Shown: positions 34,748-43,220 of the stretch, in pieces
Layout: every line of letters begins with the position of its first letter
Numbering within the stretch: the stretch's first letter is position 1
NCBI GenBank assembly: GCA_018242685.1
Contig: JAFEBM010000034.1
Span: 47,667 to 111,666, forward strand
Direction of reading: 5' to 3'
Source: Nitrospira sp.
Lineage (GTDB): Bacteria; Nitrospirota; Nitrospiria; Nitrospirales; Nitrospiraceae
Length of the DNA: 64,000 bases
Position numbers and translations under genes: made by a program
The notes under the pieces: model-generated
What the model saw: the letters and a program-made list of their open reading frames with translations, nothing else
Told to the model about the DNA's origin: nothing
Databases searched by the model: none

Positions 34748-35523
34748 AGGTCCTCTGTATCGGGGATATCATGGGAGAGCCGGGCCGCCGGGCAGTCGCT
34801 CGGGCGGTGCCTCGCCTGATCGCACAGCACCGTATCGATGCGGTCATCGCCAACGGTGAAAATCTGGCCGGAGGCTTCGGGGTCACGCCGGAGTTGGCCG
34901 AGGAACTGTTCGAAACGGGCATATCGGTCATCACGACCGGAAACCATGCCTGGGATAAGAAAGAAGCAGTCGATTATTTTTCTCGGGAGCCCCGCTTGTT
35001 GCGTCCGGCGAATTATCCGGCGGGGGTCCCGGGAAGCGGGAGTGTCGTCATTGAGACCGCAGGCGGCGAGCGGCTGGCGGTCCTACAGCTGATGGGTCGG
35101 GTGTACATGCCGACGATCGATTGCCCGTTTCAGACGGCAAAACGCGAGTTGTCACGGTTGAAGCGGGAGACCTCAGCGATCGTGATCGACATGCATGCGG
35201 AAGCCACATCAGAAAAGATGGCCATGGGGCATTTCCTGGATGGGGAGGTGGTCGCTGTCGTCGGTACACATACACATGTGCAGACTGCCGATGAACAAAT
35301 TCTTCCGAAGGGCACTGCGTACATCACGGATATCGGCATGACGGGACCGCTCCATTCTGTGATCGGAGTCAAAAAAGAATTGGCGATCGAAAAGTTTTTG
35401 ACCGCGATGCCGCGTCGGTTTGAAGTGGCCTCAGGACCGTCCGTGTTTTGCGCGGTTTTGCTTGAGATCGATCCTCGTTTGGGCAAGGCGATCGCGTTTG
35501 AACGAATTCGCCTCATCGATTAG
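34744..35523 (+). CDS. YmdB-type metallophosphoesterase
   Basis: 259 residues, TIGR00282/YmdB family. Metal ligands: CIGDIMGEPGRRAV, IANGENLAGGFG, TTGNHAWDKKE, and VVGTHTHVQTADEQILPKGT with FITDIGMTG-like sequence after it. Members cleave 2',3'-cyclic nucleotides. The rny-ymdB pair is a widely conserved operon linked to RNA turnover and, in Bacillus, biofilm decisions. ATG overlaps the rny stop by 4 bases. Confidence 0.93.
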   Translation: MKVLCIGDIMGEPGRRAVARAVPRLIAQHRIDAVIANGENLAGGFGVTPELAEELFETGISVITTGNHAWDKKEAVDYFSREPRLLRPANYPAGVPGSGSVVIETAGGERLAVLQLMGRVYMPTIDCPFQTAKRELSRLKRETSAIVIDMHAEATSEKMAMGHFLDGEVVAVVGTHTHVQTADEQILPKGTAYITDIGMTGPLHSVIGVKKELAIEKFLTAMPRRFEVASGPSVFCAVLLEIDPRLGKAIAFERIRLID

Positions 35524-35650
35524 GTGGAGACGCTGAAAGAGGTTGCGGGTCTGTTCCACATCAAGCTCGCAGTGATCGATTGGTGCCTGCGAACCTCAAA
35601 GGAGAGGACACACGACTACGTACTCTCGCCCGTCACTTTCTCCTTCCGAG

Positions 35651-36994
35651 TTGACATCGAGACAAGTTCTCACCGTCTCGGAACTGACTGCCATGGTTCG
35701 AGTTTCCCTCGAAACTGACTTTGCCGAGGTGTGGCTTGAAGGGGAAATTTCGAACCTGCGCGCGCCGGCGTCTGGGCATCTCTACTGTACACTCAAAGAC
35801 CAGACGAGTCAGATTCGGGCGATGATCTTCCGTTCGGCGGCCGTTCGCTTGCGGTTCGGCCTGGAGGAGGGGTTACATGTCGTCGTGCGAGGGCGACTCT
35901 CCGTGTATGAACCGCGTGGAGAGTACCAGATCATTCTCGATCATCTCGAACCCAAGGGTCGGGGTGCTCTCCAGCTGGCGTTTGAGCAGCTGAAGCGTCG
36001 TCTGGAAGCCGAAGGGCTCTTCGATAGGGAGGGCAAACAATCATTACCGGCGTTCCCTCGGGTCGTCGGAATCGTGACCTCGCCGACCGGGGCGGCGGTT
36101 CGAGATCTGATCACCGTGTTGCGCCGTCGCTGTCCTATTTTGAGCATCATCATTGCGCCTGTACAGGTGCAGGGGCCTGAATCGGCTGGACAGATCACAG
36201 CCGCCATTCAGGCATTGAACAGACTCGGTGTGGTCGATGTCATGATCATCGGGCGGGGCGGTGGCTCCCTGGAAGATCTGTGGAGCTTCAACGATGAGGC
36301 GGTCGTACGAGCCATCGCCGCGTCACGGGTCCCCGTCGTATCGGCTGTGGGGCATGAGACGGATGTGACACTGGCCGACTTTGCAGCAGACGTACGGGCC
36401 CCCACACCGTCCGCTGCTGCCGAAATAGTCGCCCCAGTGTTGACGGAGATTATTGAGAGGCTGGGCATGCTCACCGTCCGCTGTCGGCACGCGATAAGCT
36501 CGCGAGCGCTGGAGCAGCATCAGCGACTTGATCTTCTGCTTGCCCATATGGACAACATCAGGTTTAGAATTCTCAAGGAAGCTCAGCGGGTGGACGGCGC
36601 CGTGGCAGGCATGCGAGAGGCAGTCCGAGCACAGCTGAGACAAACGATGGTGAATGCGCAAGCATGGACGCAAACGCTGATGTCGAGGAGTCCAGTGATT
36701 CAAGTGCGTCGCGATCTGGTGATCGTTCCACAGTTGCGGTCGCGTGTGATTGCTGCCGTGAACTATGGCCTCAAGCGAAAGGTCGAGCAAACCCATGCTT
36801 ATCTCGGCCGATTCAACGGGCTGAGCCCGCTCGCTATTCTGGATCGGGGGTATGGGATTCTCGAGACGATGCCTGGACGCCGGATCATTCGGGATGCCGC
36901 ACAGGTTTCTGTCGGTGAAGAGATTCTGGCGCGTCTCGCCAAGGGCCAGATCCGATGTGCTGTGGAAGAAGTCAGGTTGGATTCGTCAGTTTAA
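35651..36994 (+). CDS. xseA: exodeoxyribonuclease VII large subunit
   Basis: 447 residues from TTG 35651. OB-fold N-terminus (QVLTVSELTAMVRVSLETDF, EVWLEGEISNLRAPASGHLY), then the catalytic core GIVTSPTGAAVRDLITVLRRR, IIGRGGGSLEDLWSFNDEAV and SAVGHETDVTLADFAADVRA, and a helical C-terminus. The start is uncertain: a good AAAGGAGAGG lies at 35598-35607, too far for TTG 35651, and the same frame is open back to 35576 without ATG, GTG or TTG; ACG codons at 35612 and 35618 sit at normal spacing. With XseB it degrades single-stranded DNA. Confidence 0.93.
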   Translation: MTSRQVLTVSELTAMVRVSLETDFAEVWLEGEISNLRAPASGHLYCTLKDQTSQIRAMIFRSAAVRLRFGLEEGLHVVVRGRLSVYEPRGEYQIILDHLEPKGRGALQLAFEQLKRRLEAEGLFDREGKQSLPAFPRVVGIVTSPTGAAVRDLITVLRRRCPILSIIIAPVQVQGPESAGQITAAIQALNRLGVVDVMIIGRGGGSLEDLWSFNDEAVVRAIAASRVPVVSAVGHETDVTLADFAADVRAPTPSAAAEIVAPVLTEIIERLGMLTVRCRHAISSRALEQHQRLDLLLAHMDNIRFRILKEAQRVDGAVAGMREAVRAQLRQTMVNAQAWTQTLMSRSPVIQVRRDLVIVPQLRSRVIAAVNYGLKRKVEQTHAYLGRFNGLSPLAILDRGYGILETMPGRRIIRDAAQVSVGEEILARLAKGQIRCAVEEVRLDSSV

Positions 36995-37019
36995 AAGCCG
37001 ATGAAGACTTCGTTATAAT
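36991..37019 (+). promoter_or_regulatory. possible promoter upstream of xseB
   Basis: TTAAAA at 36991-36996 (overlapping the xseA stop), 17-base spacer, consensus TATAAT at 37014-37019. It leaves a leader of about 125 bases before xseB in which I see no clear structure. Confidence 0.5.
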
Positions 37020-37152
37020 GCGCTGCGCTTCGGTTTACTCATAAGACGGTAATTTGCAGAACACAATGTTATTGTTTGCCTATATCCTATGCGGGTTTCA
37101 TTCACGTGGTTGTTGCCTTACTTGCTGACTACTGAGTAAGAAGGAGATTGTT

Positions 37153-37410
37153 GTGGCGGGAGTGAAGTTTGAACAAGCAATGGCTAGGCTAGAAGCCATC
37201 GTGGGTGAATTAGAGAAGGGAGATCTGCCGCTCGATGAATCGCTGAGGATTTTTGAGGAAGGCATCCGGCTGTCCAAAAATTGTCTCAAAGTATTGGAAG
37301 AGGCCGAACGGAAAGTCGAAGTTCTCGTTCAGGACAAGAACAGGAAGAAACAGTTACGCGCCTTCACATCCGATGACATTGCTGTACCGGATTCCGCTGA
37401 AGACTCATAA
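37153..37410 (+). CDS. xseB: exodeoxyribonuclease VII small subunit
   Basis: 85 residues from GTG 37153, with AAGGAG well placed upstream. KFEQAMARLEAIVGELEKGD, LPLDESLRIFEEGIRLSKNC is the full family signature. XseB forms the extended helical arm with XseA. Confidence 0.95.
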   Translation: MAGVKFEQAMARLEAIVGELEKGDLPLDESLRIFEEGIRLSKNCLKVLEEAERKVEVLVQDKNRKKQLRAFTSDDIAVPDSAEDS

Positions 37411-37464
37411 CACGTCGCTCCTCTGATCATCGTTCTTTTCCGGACTTTCCCTCCATCTGTCCTC

Positions 37465-38235
37465 ATGGATACGAACATGCGACGCGGTAAAGATCGTTGC
37501 GACCACGTGCTGACGGTTCAGGGATTGGCGCAGAGTCGAGATGCCGCGGTTCGGATGATTCTCGCGGGTCAAGTCAAAAGCAACGGAGTGATCGTCGATA
37601 AGCCGTCCAGGGTGATTCCCACCGATGCGGTGATCGAGATTATCGGAAAGAGCCAGCCGTTCGTCAGCCGCGGCGGCGAAAAATTGACGGCAGCTCTGGA
37701 CGCGTATTCGATCACACCTCGAGGAATGATCTGTCTCGATGTCGGGTGCTCGACCGGAGGGTTCACCGATTGTTTGCTCCAAAGGGGGGCTGCGAGGGTC
37801 TACGCGGTTGACGTGGGATATGGTCAGTTTGATTGGCGGCTCCGGCAAGACCCGCGCGTCGTACTGATTGAGCGGACCAATATTCGCTATATGCCTCCTT
37901 CTGCCGTTCCGGAGCTGGTTGATTTGGTCGTCATCGATGTCTCGTTCATTTCCTTGATGAAGGTGCTCCCTCCCATCACGCAATTCCTCCGTTCTCCAGC
38001 CCGCATCATCGCCCTGATCAAACCACAGTTTGAAGTGGGAAAGGGGCAAGTGGGTCGAGGCGGCGTCGTGCGTGACGACGCACAGCGAGCGAAAGCTGTC
38101 CAGAAGGTCGTAGGGTTTGCAGAAGAAATGGGGCTGCGGACAATGAGGACTGTTGCTTCTCCGATCAAAGGGAAAAAGGGCAATCAGGAAATATTAGCAA
38201 TCTTTGAGTGCAACACCTCATTTCGTGGTATGTAA
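37465..38235 (+). CDS. tlyA: TlyA-family rRNA 2'-O-methyltransferase
   Basis: 256 residues. N-terminal S4 RNA-binding domain (DHVLTVQGLAQSRDAAVRMI, LAGQVKSNGVIVDKPSR) and an FtsJ-like methyltransferase: QPFVSRGGEKLTAALDAY, CLDVGCSTGGFTDCLLQRGA for SAM, VDLVVIDVSFISL and ALIKPQFEVGKG with catalytic Lys/Asp residues. TlyA methylates 16S C1409 and/or 23S C1920. Follows xseB by 54 bases, an arrangement seen in many genomes. Confidence 0.92.
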   Translation: MDTNMRRGKDRCDHVLTVQGLAQSRDAAVRMILAGQVKSNGVIVDKPSRVIPTDAVIEIIGKSQPFVSRGGEKLTAALDAYSITPRGMICLDVGCSTGGFTDCLLQRGAARVYAVDVGYGQFDWRLRQDPRVVLIERTNIRYMPPSAVPELVDLVVIDVSFISLMKVLPPITQFLRSPARIIALIKPQFEVGKGQVGRGGVVRDDAQRAKAVQKVVGFAEEMGLRTMRTVASPIKGKKGNQEILAIFECNTSFRGM

Positions 38236-38274
38236 GGAATGTCGTAACTGCTGAGAGTTCATTCAGGAGGGCCA

Positions 38275-39198
38275 ATGAAAGTACTCGTGACGGGCGGCGC
38301 AGGGTTTATCGGGTCTCATGTGGTGGACCGACTCGTTGAGGAGGGGCATCAAGTCGTCATCGTCGACAATCTGGCGACTGGAAAGCGGAAGAACGTCAAC
38401 CGTGCGGCGAGTCTCTATAAAACCGACATTACCAGCTGGCGTCTTGAACGGGTCTTTCGCAATGAACGGCCCAACATCGTCCTCCATCTTGCGGCTCAGA
38501 TCAGTGTCCGCCGTTCGGTGGACGACCCGGTGTTTGATGCGCAGGTCAACGTCTTGGGAACCATGAACGTGTTGCAACAAGCGGTTCGGTATGGTTGTCG
38601 AAAGGTCGTGTTCTCCTCGTCCGGCGGAGCGATCTACGGTGAACAGGAGACCTTTCCGGCCGCTGAATCTCACGCCAGCAACCCACTATCACCCTATGGC
38701 ATCAGTAAGCTGTGCGGGGAACATTACTTGTTCTACTTCCAGCGGACAAGCGGGATTCCGGTGGTCAGCCTCCGATATGCCAACGTGTACGGGCCGAGAC
38801 AGGATCCCGAGGGAGAAGCAGGGGTCGTTGCCATCTTCATCCAAAAGATGTTGAACAATGAGCAGCCTATTATTAATGGAAACGGCCGTCAAACGCGCGA
38901 CTTCGTATTCGTCGATGATGTGGCTGAAGCGAACCTGGCTGCCATGGGGCAGAATGCGCACGGAGTGTACAACGTGGGAACCGGTACTGAAACATCCGTC
39001 AATGAGTTGTTCCGGATGCTCGCCGGTCTGACCGCGTCGAGTGCCAAGGAAGTTCATGGCCCGGCCAAAACCGGTGAGCAGATTCGCAGCGTGATCGACC
39101 CGTTGAGGATCAAACAAGAACTTGGGTGGGAGGTCAAGGTGGATCTCGCCGAAGGGTTAAAGCAGACGGTCGAATTTTTTCAGGGAAAAATCAGGTAG
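38275..39198 (+). CDS. NAD-dependent nucleotide-sugar epimerase
   Basis: 307 residues, extended short-chain dehydrogenase. VTGGAGFIGSHVVDRLVEEG binds NAD, LHLAAQISVRRSVDDP follows, and the catalytic YxxxK is in SPYGISKLCGEHYL; SSSGGAIYG supplies the Ser. Most like UDP-glucose 4-epimerase (GalE-type), though related UDP-GlcNAc or dTDP-sugar enzymes cannot be excluded. AGGAGGGCC precedes the ATG. Confidence 0.88.
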   Translation: MKVLVTGGAGFIGSHVVDRLVEEGHQVVIVDNLATGKRKNVNRAASLYKTDITSWRLERVFRNERPNIVLHLAAQISVRRSVDDPVFDAQVNVLGTMNVLQQAVRYGCRKVVFSSSGGAIYGEQETFPAAESHASNPLSPYGISKLCGEHYLFYFQRTSGIPVVSLRYANVYGPRQDPEGEAGVVAIFIQKMLNNEQPIINGNGRQTRDFVFVDDVAEANLAAMGQNAHGVYNVGTGTETSVNELFRMLAGLTASSAKEVHGPAKTGEQIRSVIDPLRIKQELGWEVKVDLAEGLKQTVEFFQGKIR

Positions 39199-39295
39199 CC
39201 CGCGGCCTCCAGGAGGCTGAGGTTCAGGTTGCGCCAAGAGTTGACGGGAACATCGGTCGAAACCAGCCGTGTACAATCACTAAACGATTGCGTGA

Positions 39296-39616
39296 TCAGT
39301 ATCGGGGGACTGCCCCATCAACCTGGATAGACCAGGCATCGATCCCGCCGATCAGGTTCTTCACGTTTGAAAACCCCTGCTGTAACAAAAACCCCGTCGC
39401 GTCCCCGCTTCGCATGCCATGATGGCAGTAGGCGATAATCTCGGTGTTTCTGTCCAACTTGGAAAGGGAGTTGGGCAGCGTGCCGAGCGGAATGAGGACG
39501 GAGTTGTCCAGCTTGGCGAGTTGGTTTTCCCAAGGCTCTCGCACATCCAGCAGCACCACGTTGTCCCCTTTATCGAGTCGAGCCTTCAGTTCTTTGGGTG
39601 TAATGGCAAAGCTCAT
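39296..39616 (-). CDS. single-domain rhodanese-like protein
   Basis: 106 residues: ITPKELKARLDKGDNVVLLD, VREPWENQLA, IPLGTLPNSL and the active-site loop AYCHHGMRSGDAT with the catalytic Cys. It can carry a persulfide for sulfur transfer; larE, another sulfur enzyme, is elsewhere in the window and no link is implied. Confidence 0.92.
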   Translation of the reverse strand: MSFAITPKELKARLDKGDNVVLLDVREPWENQLAKLDNSVLIPLGTLPNSLSKLDRNTEIIAYCHHGMRSGDATGFLLQQGFSNVKNLIGGIDAWSIQVDGAVPRY

Positions 39617-39725
39617 GTCATGTCCTCCTCATGGCCAGGACGAAATCATAAGCGACTGAGGAAAAGACTGTCAAATGCGGTTCGCCACGCAAGGGGCGGC
39701 GTGTCGATCTTGTTCCTGTTATGGC

Positions 39726-40415
39726 TTACACCGTTTCGAACGTCCATCGCCCCCGTCGGTCGGGAAGGGTGAGCGCCTGGTTGAGGTGTGTGATGAAGTC
39801 TGTCCGTGGAATCTCTTCCGCGCCGAACCGGGTGACATTGGGGGAGGACTGTTGACAATCGATGAGGCGGAAGTTCCAGGCCCGGAGCTGACTGACGAGC
39901 CGCACGAGTGCCACCTTCGATGCATCATCGACTCTGGTAAACATCGACTCGGCAAAGAAGGCGCCTCCGATCGCCACACCATACAGTCCGCCGACGAGGA
40001 GACCGTCCTGCCATGTCTCGACGGAATGAGCATAGCCGAGTTCGTGCAAGCGTGTGTAGGCGTCCAGCATGTCACCCGTGATCCACGTTCCTCCTTCGGG
40101 ATACTGCGGGCGAGGCCCTGCGCACTGTTCCATGATCGTTCGAAAGCTGGTATCAAGCGTGACGGCGAACACATCAGGGTGAAGGCGTCGCTTGAGGCTA
40201 CGCGAGATGTGGAGCTTGTTGGGAAACAGGACGGCGCGAGGATCCGGCGACCACCAGAGAATGGGCTGATCGTCGTTGTACCAGGGAAAGATGCCCTGTC
40301 GGTAGGCTTCGAGTAACCGCTCCGGACGGAGATCGCCTCCTATCGCGAGGAGGCCTTCAGGGGATGCCCGATCAACCGGAGGAAAACGAAGATCGTGCCG
40401 ATTCACGCGAAACAT
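39726..40415 (-). CDS. aat: leucyl/phenylalanyl-tRNA--protein transferase
   Basis: 229 residues from ATG 40415; the frame extends to 40442. FPPVDRASPEGLLAIGGDLR, LLEAYRQGIFPWYNDDQPIL, WWSPDPRAVLFP, TWITGDMLDAYTRLHELGYA, HSVETWQDGLLVGGLYGVAI and FFAESMFTRVDDASKVAL are the complete family signature. Aat tags N-terminal Lys/Arg proteins with Leu for ClpS/ClpAP degradation. clpS and clpA are not in the window. Confidence 0.95.
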   Translation of the reverse strand: MFRVNRHDLRFPPVDRASPEGLLAIGGDLRPERLLEAYRQGIFPWYNDDQPILWWSPDPRAVLFPNKLHISRSLKRRLHPDVFAVTLDTSFRTIMEQCAGPRPQYPEGGTWITGDMLDAYTRLHELGYAHSVETWQDGLLVGGLYGVAIGGAFFAESMFTRVDDASKVALVRLVSQLRAWNFRLIDCQQSSPNVTRFGAEEIPRTDFITHLNQALTLPDRRGRWTFETV

Positions 40416-40477
40416 CACGACATATGAGACGCGACGCAGCACAAAATGTTATGCCGGGATGAGCCTGAGCTCGGCCA

Positions 40478-42184
40478 TCATCCTTTAGGTTGCTGCGCCG
40501 AGGCCAGGATGGGCTGAAACATCGGATCGGCATCGAGTACGGCCTTCAGTAATTCGCTATGGAGGAAATAGCGCCAGACCCCATCATCTTTTCCCGGTAT
40601 TTCGTCAAACCAACGTTTGGCCTCGGTCAGATGTTGCAGCATCTGACTCTTATCCCCATAGTTCGGCATGAAAATCATGCTGTAAGCCATGGTGTATTCC
40701 GCGAAAAACTTGTCGAGCGGCAGCTCCGCGATGGCCGATGAGTCGCGGGCATCCTCGTAGGCTCGAACACTGTTTGGGTCGTGCAACCTCCTGTTCCAAG
40801 CCACCTTGTTGATGCGAGACCAGGCTAGTTGCACCAACGCCTCGGCTCTAGGCGTCGGTCGATCGGTTGGAATGTCTTTGACCAGCGCTTCGAACGTCTC
40901 GATCATCGGAAGCTGGTCATTGTTCCAGCGATAGGCCATGCCGAGCTGGAAGCGGGTATCCAACCGCTCAGGATGGGCTTTCGCCAGGGTTTCCAGTGCG
41001 GGCAACAGTCGGTACAGGAAGTCGGCCGATGTCGGCTGCGAGAAGCCTCCCATCTCCATCGCGTTTGCAAGGTCGAGGCGACCAGCGGCCGCATAGACGT
41101 TCCAATAAAACTCGTTGACGGTCAGAGAAAGCGCCGGATTTTTAACCGTTAGGTTGTGGCCGTTGACGGCTTCCCGGAGCAACACCGCATAAAGATTTCT
41201 GGTCAGGACCGTCAGGGCATCGACCTGGTTGGGGTCGATGATCAAGATGCGATTGAGCATGGCGACGCGATCGCGCAATTCGGGAAACGCAGCGGCTTGT
41301 GCTGCTGCCGCCGTCAGCGTGCCGGGCTGATCATCCGGACCCCACCAGACAATCGAGTCAGGAAGTGCCCGGCTCGTTTCGGTTGTGAACGGAATTCTAT
41401 CCGCTACCATCCCCGGTGCTTCAGGCTTGGTTTTCACGGGCAGATGACAGACGGCCGAGTCTCGAGGAAAGCCGTATTTTTTGAGCCCGGTGAAGACCAC
41501 CCATCGAGTGCTGATGGATTGTATAGCGCGCCGCTCTCGTTTGATCGTATTCGTCCAGTGGACGGTGCCGGGACCATACGTGACCGGTGACGAGAGTGGG
41601 GCGTGATAGTGGACGGTCAGGTCGACGAGCGTGGTCGGGACGCTGAGCACTTTCCCGTTCGGCTTTAGTCGGAATGATCCGTTCGGGATCGAGCGGCTGT
41701 CTGTCACGGTGAGATGAAGGCCGGTTCCGGGCGGCGACATTCCGAGGGCATCCATGACAAAGGCTGAGGCTTGAGCTCGGGGGAGATCATCTCCATAAAA
41801 TACGAGGGAACCTGTGCTGGGCCAGAGGATATTCATGCCCATATCAGATCGCTTCAAGAACGGGGCATGGCCGGCAGTCAGTTCCTGCCAACAACTCTCA
41901 TATGACGCCTCAGTTGCCGGAGGATTCGGCCGGCCGGCCGACTGCATCGTCAGGAGTCGGTATTGGCATGCGAAGTCCAACTGTCCAGTGGTGATCTTAT
42001 CGCCTTTGGCGATGGCGTCGGCGTATCGGAGGGCTGTGTCGATGGCGGCCTTATGGATGGTCTTGTTTTCCGCCGCCTTCTGAGGAATTTTTGGCGCCGC
42101 CGTCGCAAGATCAGGTAAGACCCCTTGAAAGGTCGTCAGCAGTCCCGAGAGGAGTAGAGTGCCGAACAACAGATTCTTATTCAT
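40478..42184 (-). CDS. large secreted protein with helical repeats
   Basis: 568 residues from ATG 42184 (ATG 42199 also possible). Signal peptide LLFGTLLLSGLLTTFQGVLP. The first half is mixed alpha/beta (SIPNGSFRLKPNGKVLSVPT, LVDLTVHYHAP); the second half is TPR-like (LNRILIIDPNQVDALTVLTR, LETLAKAHPERLDTRFQLGM). It lies directly behind an ECF sigma/anti-sigma pair on the same strand and is probably part of that envelope-stress transcript. No family recognised. Confidence 0.75.
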   Translation of the reverse strand: MNKNLLFGTLLLSGLLTTFQGVLPDLATAAPKIPQKAAENKTIHKAAIDTALRYADAIAKGDKITTGQLDFACQYRLLTMQSAGRPNPPATEASYESCWQELTAGHAPFLKRSDMGMNILWPSTGSLVFYGDDLPRAQASAFVMDALGMSPPGTGLHLTVTDSRSIPNGSFRLKPNGKVLSVPTTLVDLTVHYHAPLSSPVTYGPGTVHWTNTIKRERRAIQSISTRWVVFTGLKKYGFPRDSAVCHLPVKTKPEAPGMVADRIPFTTETSRALPDSIVWWGPDDQPGTLTAAAAQAAAFPELRDRVAMLNRILIIDPNQVDALTVLTRNLYAVLLREAVNGHNLTVKNPALSLTVNEFYWNVYAAAGRLDLANAMEMGGFSQPTSADFLYRLLPALETLAKAHPERLDTRFQLGMAYRWNNDQLPMIETFEALVKDIPTDRPTPRAEALVQLAWSRINKVAWNRRLHDPNSVRAYEDARDSSAIAELPLDKFFAEYTMAYSMIFMPNYGDKSQMLQHLTEAKRWFDEIPGKDDGVWRYFLHSELLKAVLDADPMFQPILASAQQPKG

Positions 42185-42219
42185 GATGAAAAGACTCACG
42201 GTGTTGTAGGTTATCCAGA

Positions 42220-42516
42220 TTAGGCAGTCTTCAGTATCTTCGCCCGCATCAACGCACGGTCGGCCGTCGATAGAGCCGGCGCCGGGCTGTGGCGACAGAG
42301 CGACACGGTTTGGCGCAACGATGCCACGAAGGTTTCACAATTTGGACAATCGCCCAGATGTCGACGTATTTCTTGGCAAATGCTCGTGGACAGTTCGTCA
42401 TCGATATAAGCGGACAACCGGCGAAGGATGCGCAGACACCGGCTTTTCCCATGAGCATGTCGGTGCTGAGTCGTTGAGGAATGCCGTTGTCGCTTGGAAA
42501 CGCTCCGTTTTGCCAT
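42220..42516 (-). CDS. zinc-finger anti-sigma factor
   Basis: 98 residues. RLSAYIDDELSTSICQEIRR, HLGDCPNCETFVASLRQTV carries the HxxxCxxC zinc-binding anti-sigma (ZAS) motif. There is no transmembrane helix, so it is a soluble ZAS protein, likely responding to a cytoplasmic cue. GGAGG before the ATG; 18 bases after the sigma gene. Confidence 0.88.
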   Translation of the reverse strand: MAKRSVSKRQRHSSTTQHRHAHGKSRCLRILRRLSAYIDDELSTSICQEIRRHLGDCPNCETFVASLRQTVSLCRHSPAPALSTADRALMRAKILKTA

Positions 42517-42534
42517 TGTGGATCAGTTCCTCCG

Positions 42535-43158
42535 CTACCCAAGTGAATCGTGGTCGCGAGACTCTTCGCCGAGGCCTCGCGCACTGAGTTGGCGGCGCAC
42601 AAACAATCGAGCCCGGTGTAAGCGCGATTTCACCGCTCGTTCGTTCAAGCCCATGATGGCTCCGACCTCCTTGGCGCTTAACCCTTCCATATCGCGAAGC
42701 ACCAAGACCATTTTGTACTTCTTCGGTAATTGGTTGATCGCGGCATCGAGCGCTTCTCGCAATTGTTTATTTTGGAGCGCGTCTTCCGGGCTCAGGCCGT
42801 CGATCGGGATCTGCAAGCGGAATTCACCGTCCGACGTGGGAATGAATTCCTCGAGGGACAACTCTCGTTCCGGGGCTCCTTTCCGCCTGCGTCGCATGCG
42901 CAGGCTCGCCCGCGAGGCGATGGTATAGAGCCACGTCGAAATCCGGGCGTCACCACGAAATCTGTCGAAGCCCCGATAGGCATTCAAAAAGGTCTCCTGC
43001 ACCAAATCCTTCGCCGCCTCCGGTTCGCCGCACAAACGATGGGCGAAGCGATACATGAGGTCTACGTGATCCTTGTACAGCGTATCAAAATTTTTAACAG
43101 ATTGGGGGTCACTCAAGGACGAGGCCGACGAGCGGCGAATGACGGATGAGGCGCTCAT
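42535..43158 (-). CDS. ECF-type RNA polymerase sigma factor
   Basis: 207 residues. Region 2: LYKDHVDLMYRFAHRLCGEP, EAAKDLVQETFLNAYRGFDR, FRGDARISTWLYTIASRAS; region 4: LDAAINQLPKKYKMVLVLRD, MEGLSAKEVGAIMGLNERAV, KSRLHRARLFVRRQL. The regulated unit probably includes the anti-sigma factor, the secreted repeat protein downstream and perhaps the lipoprotein upstream. I could not define its target promoter motif. Confidence 0.93.
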   Translation of the reverse strand: MSASSVIRRSSASSLSDPQSVKNFDTLYKDHVDLMYRFAHRLCGEPEAAKDLVQETFLNAYRGFDRFRGDARISTWLYTIASRASLRMRRRRKGAPERELSLEEFIPTSDGEFRLQIPIDGLSPEDALQNKQLREALDAAINQLPKKYKMVLVLRDMEGLSAKEVGAIMGLNERAVKSRLHRARLFVRRQLSARGLGEESRDHDSLG

Positions 43159-43220
43159 TATGTAGCGCAGTCTACGAGGGGATTGAAAAGAGAGTCAAGA
43201 CAGAGCCAAAAGCCTTGGAA

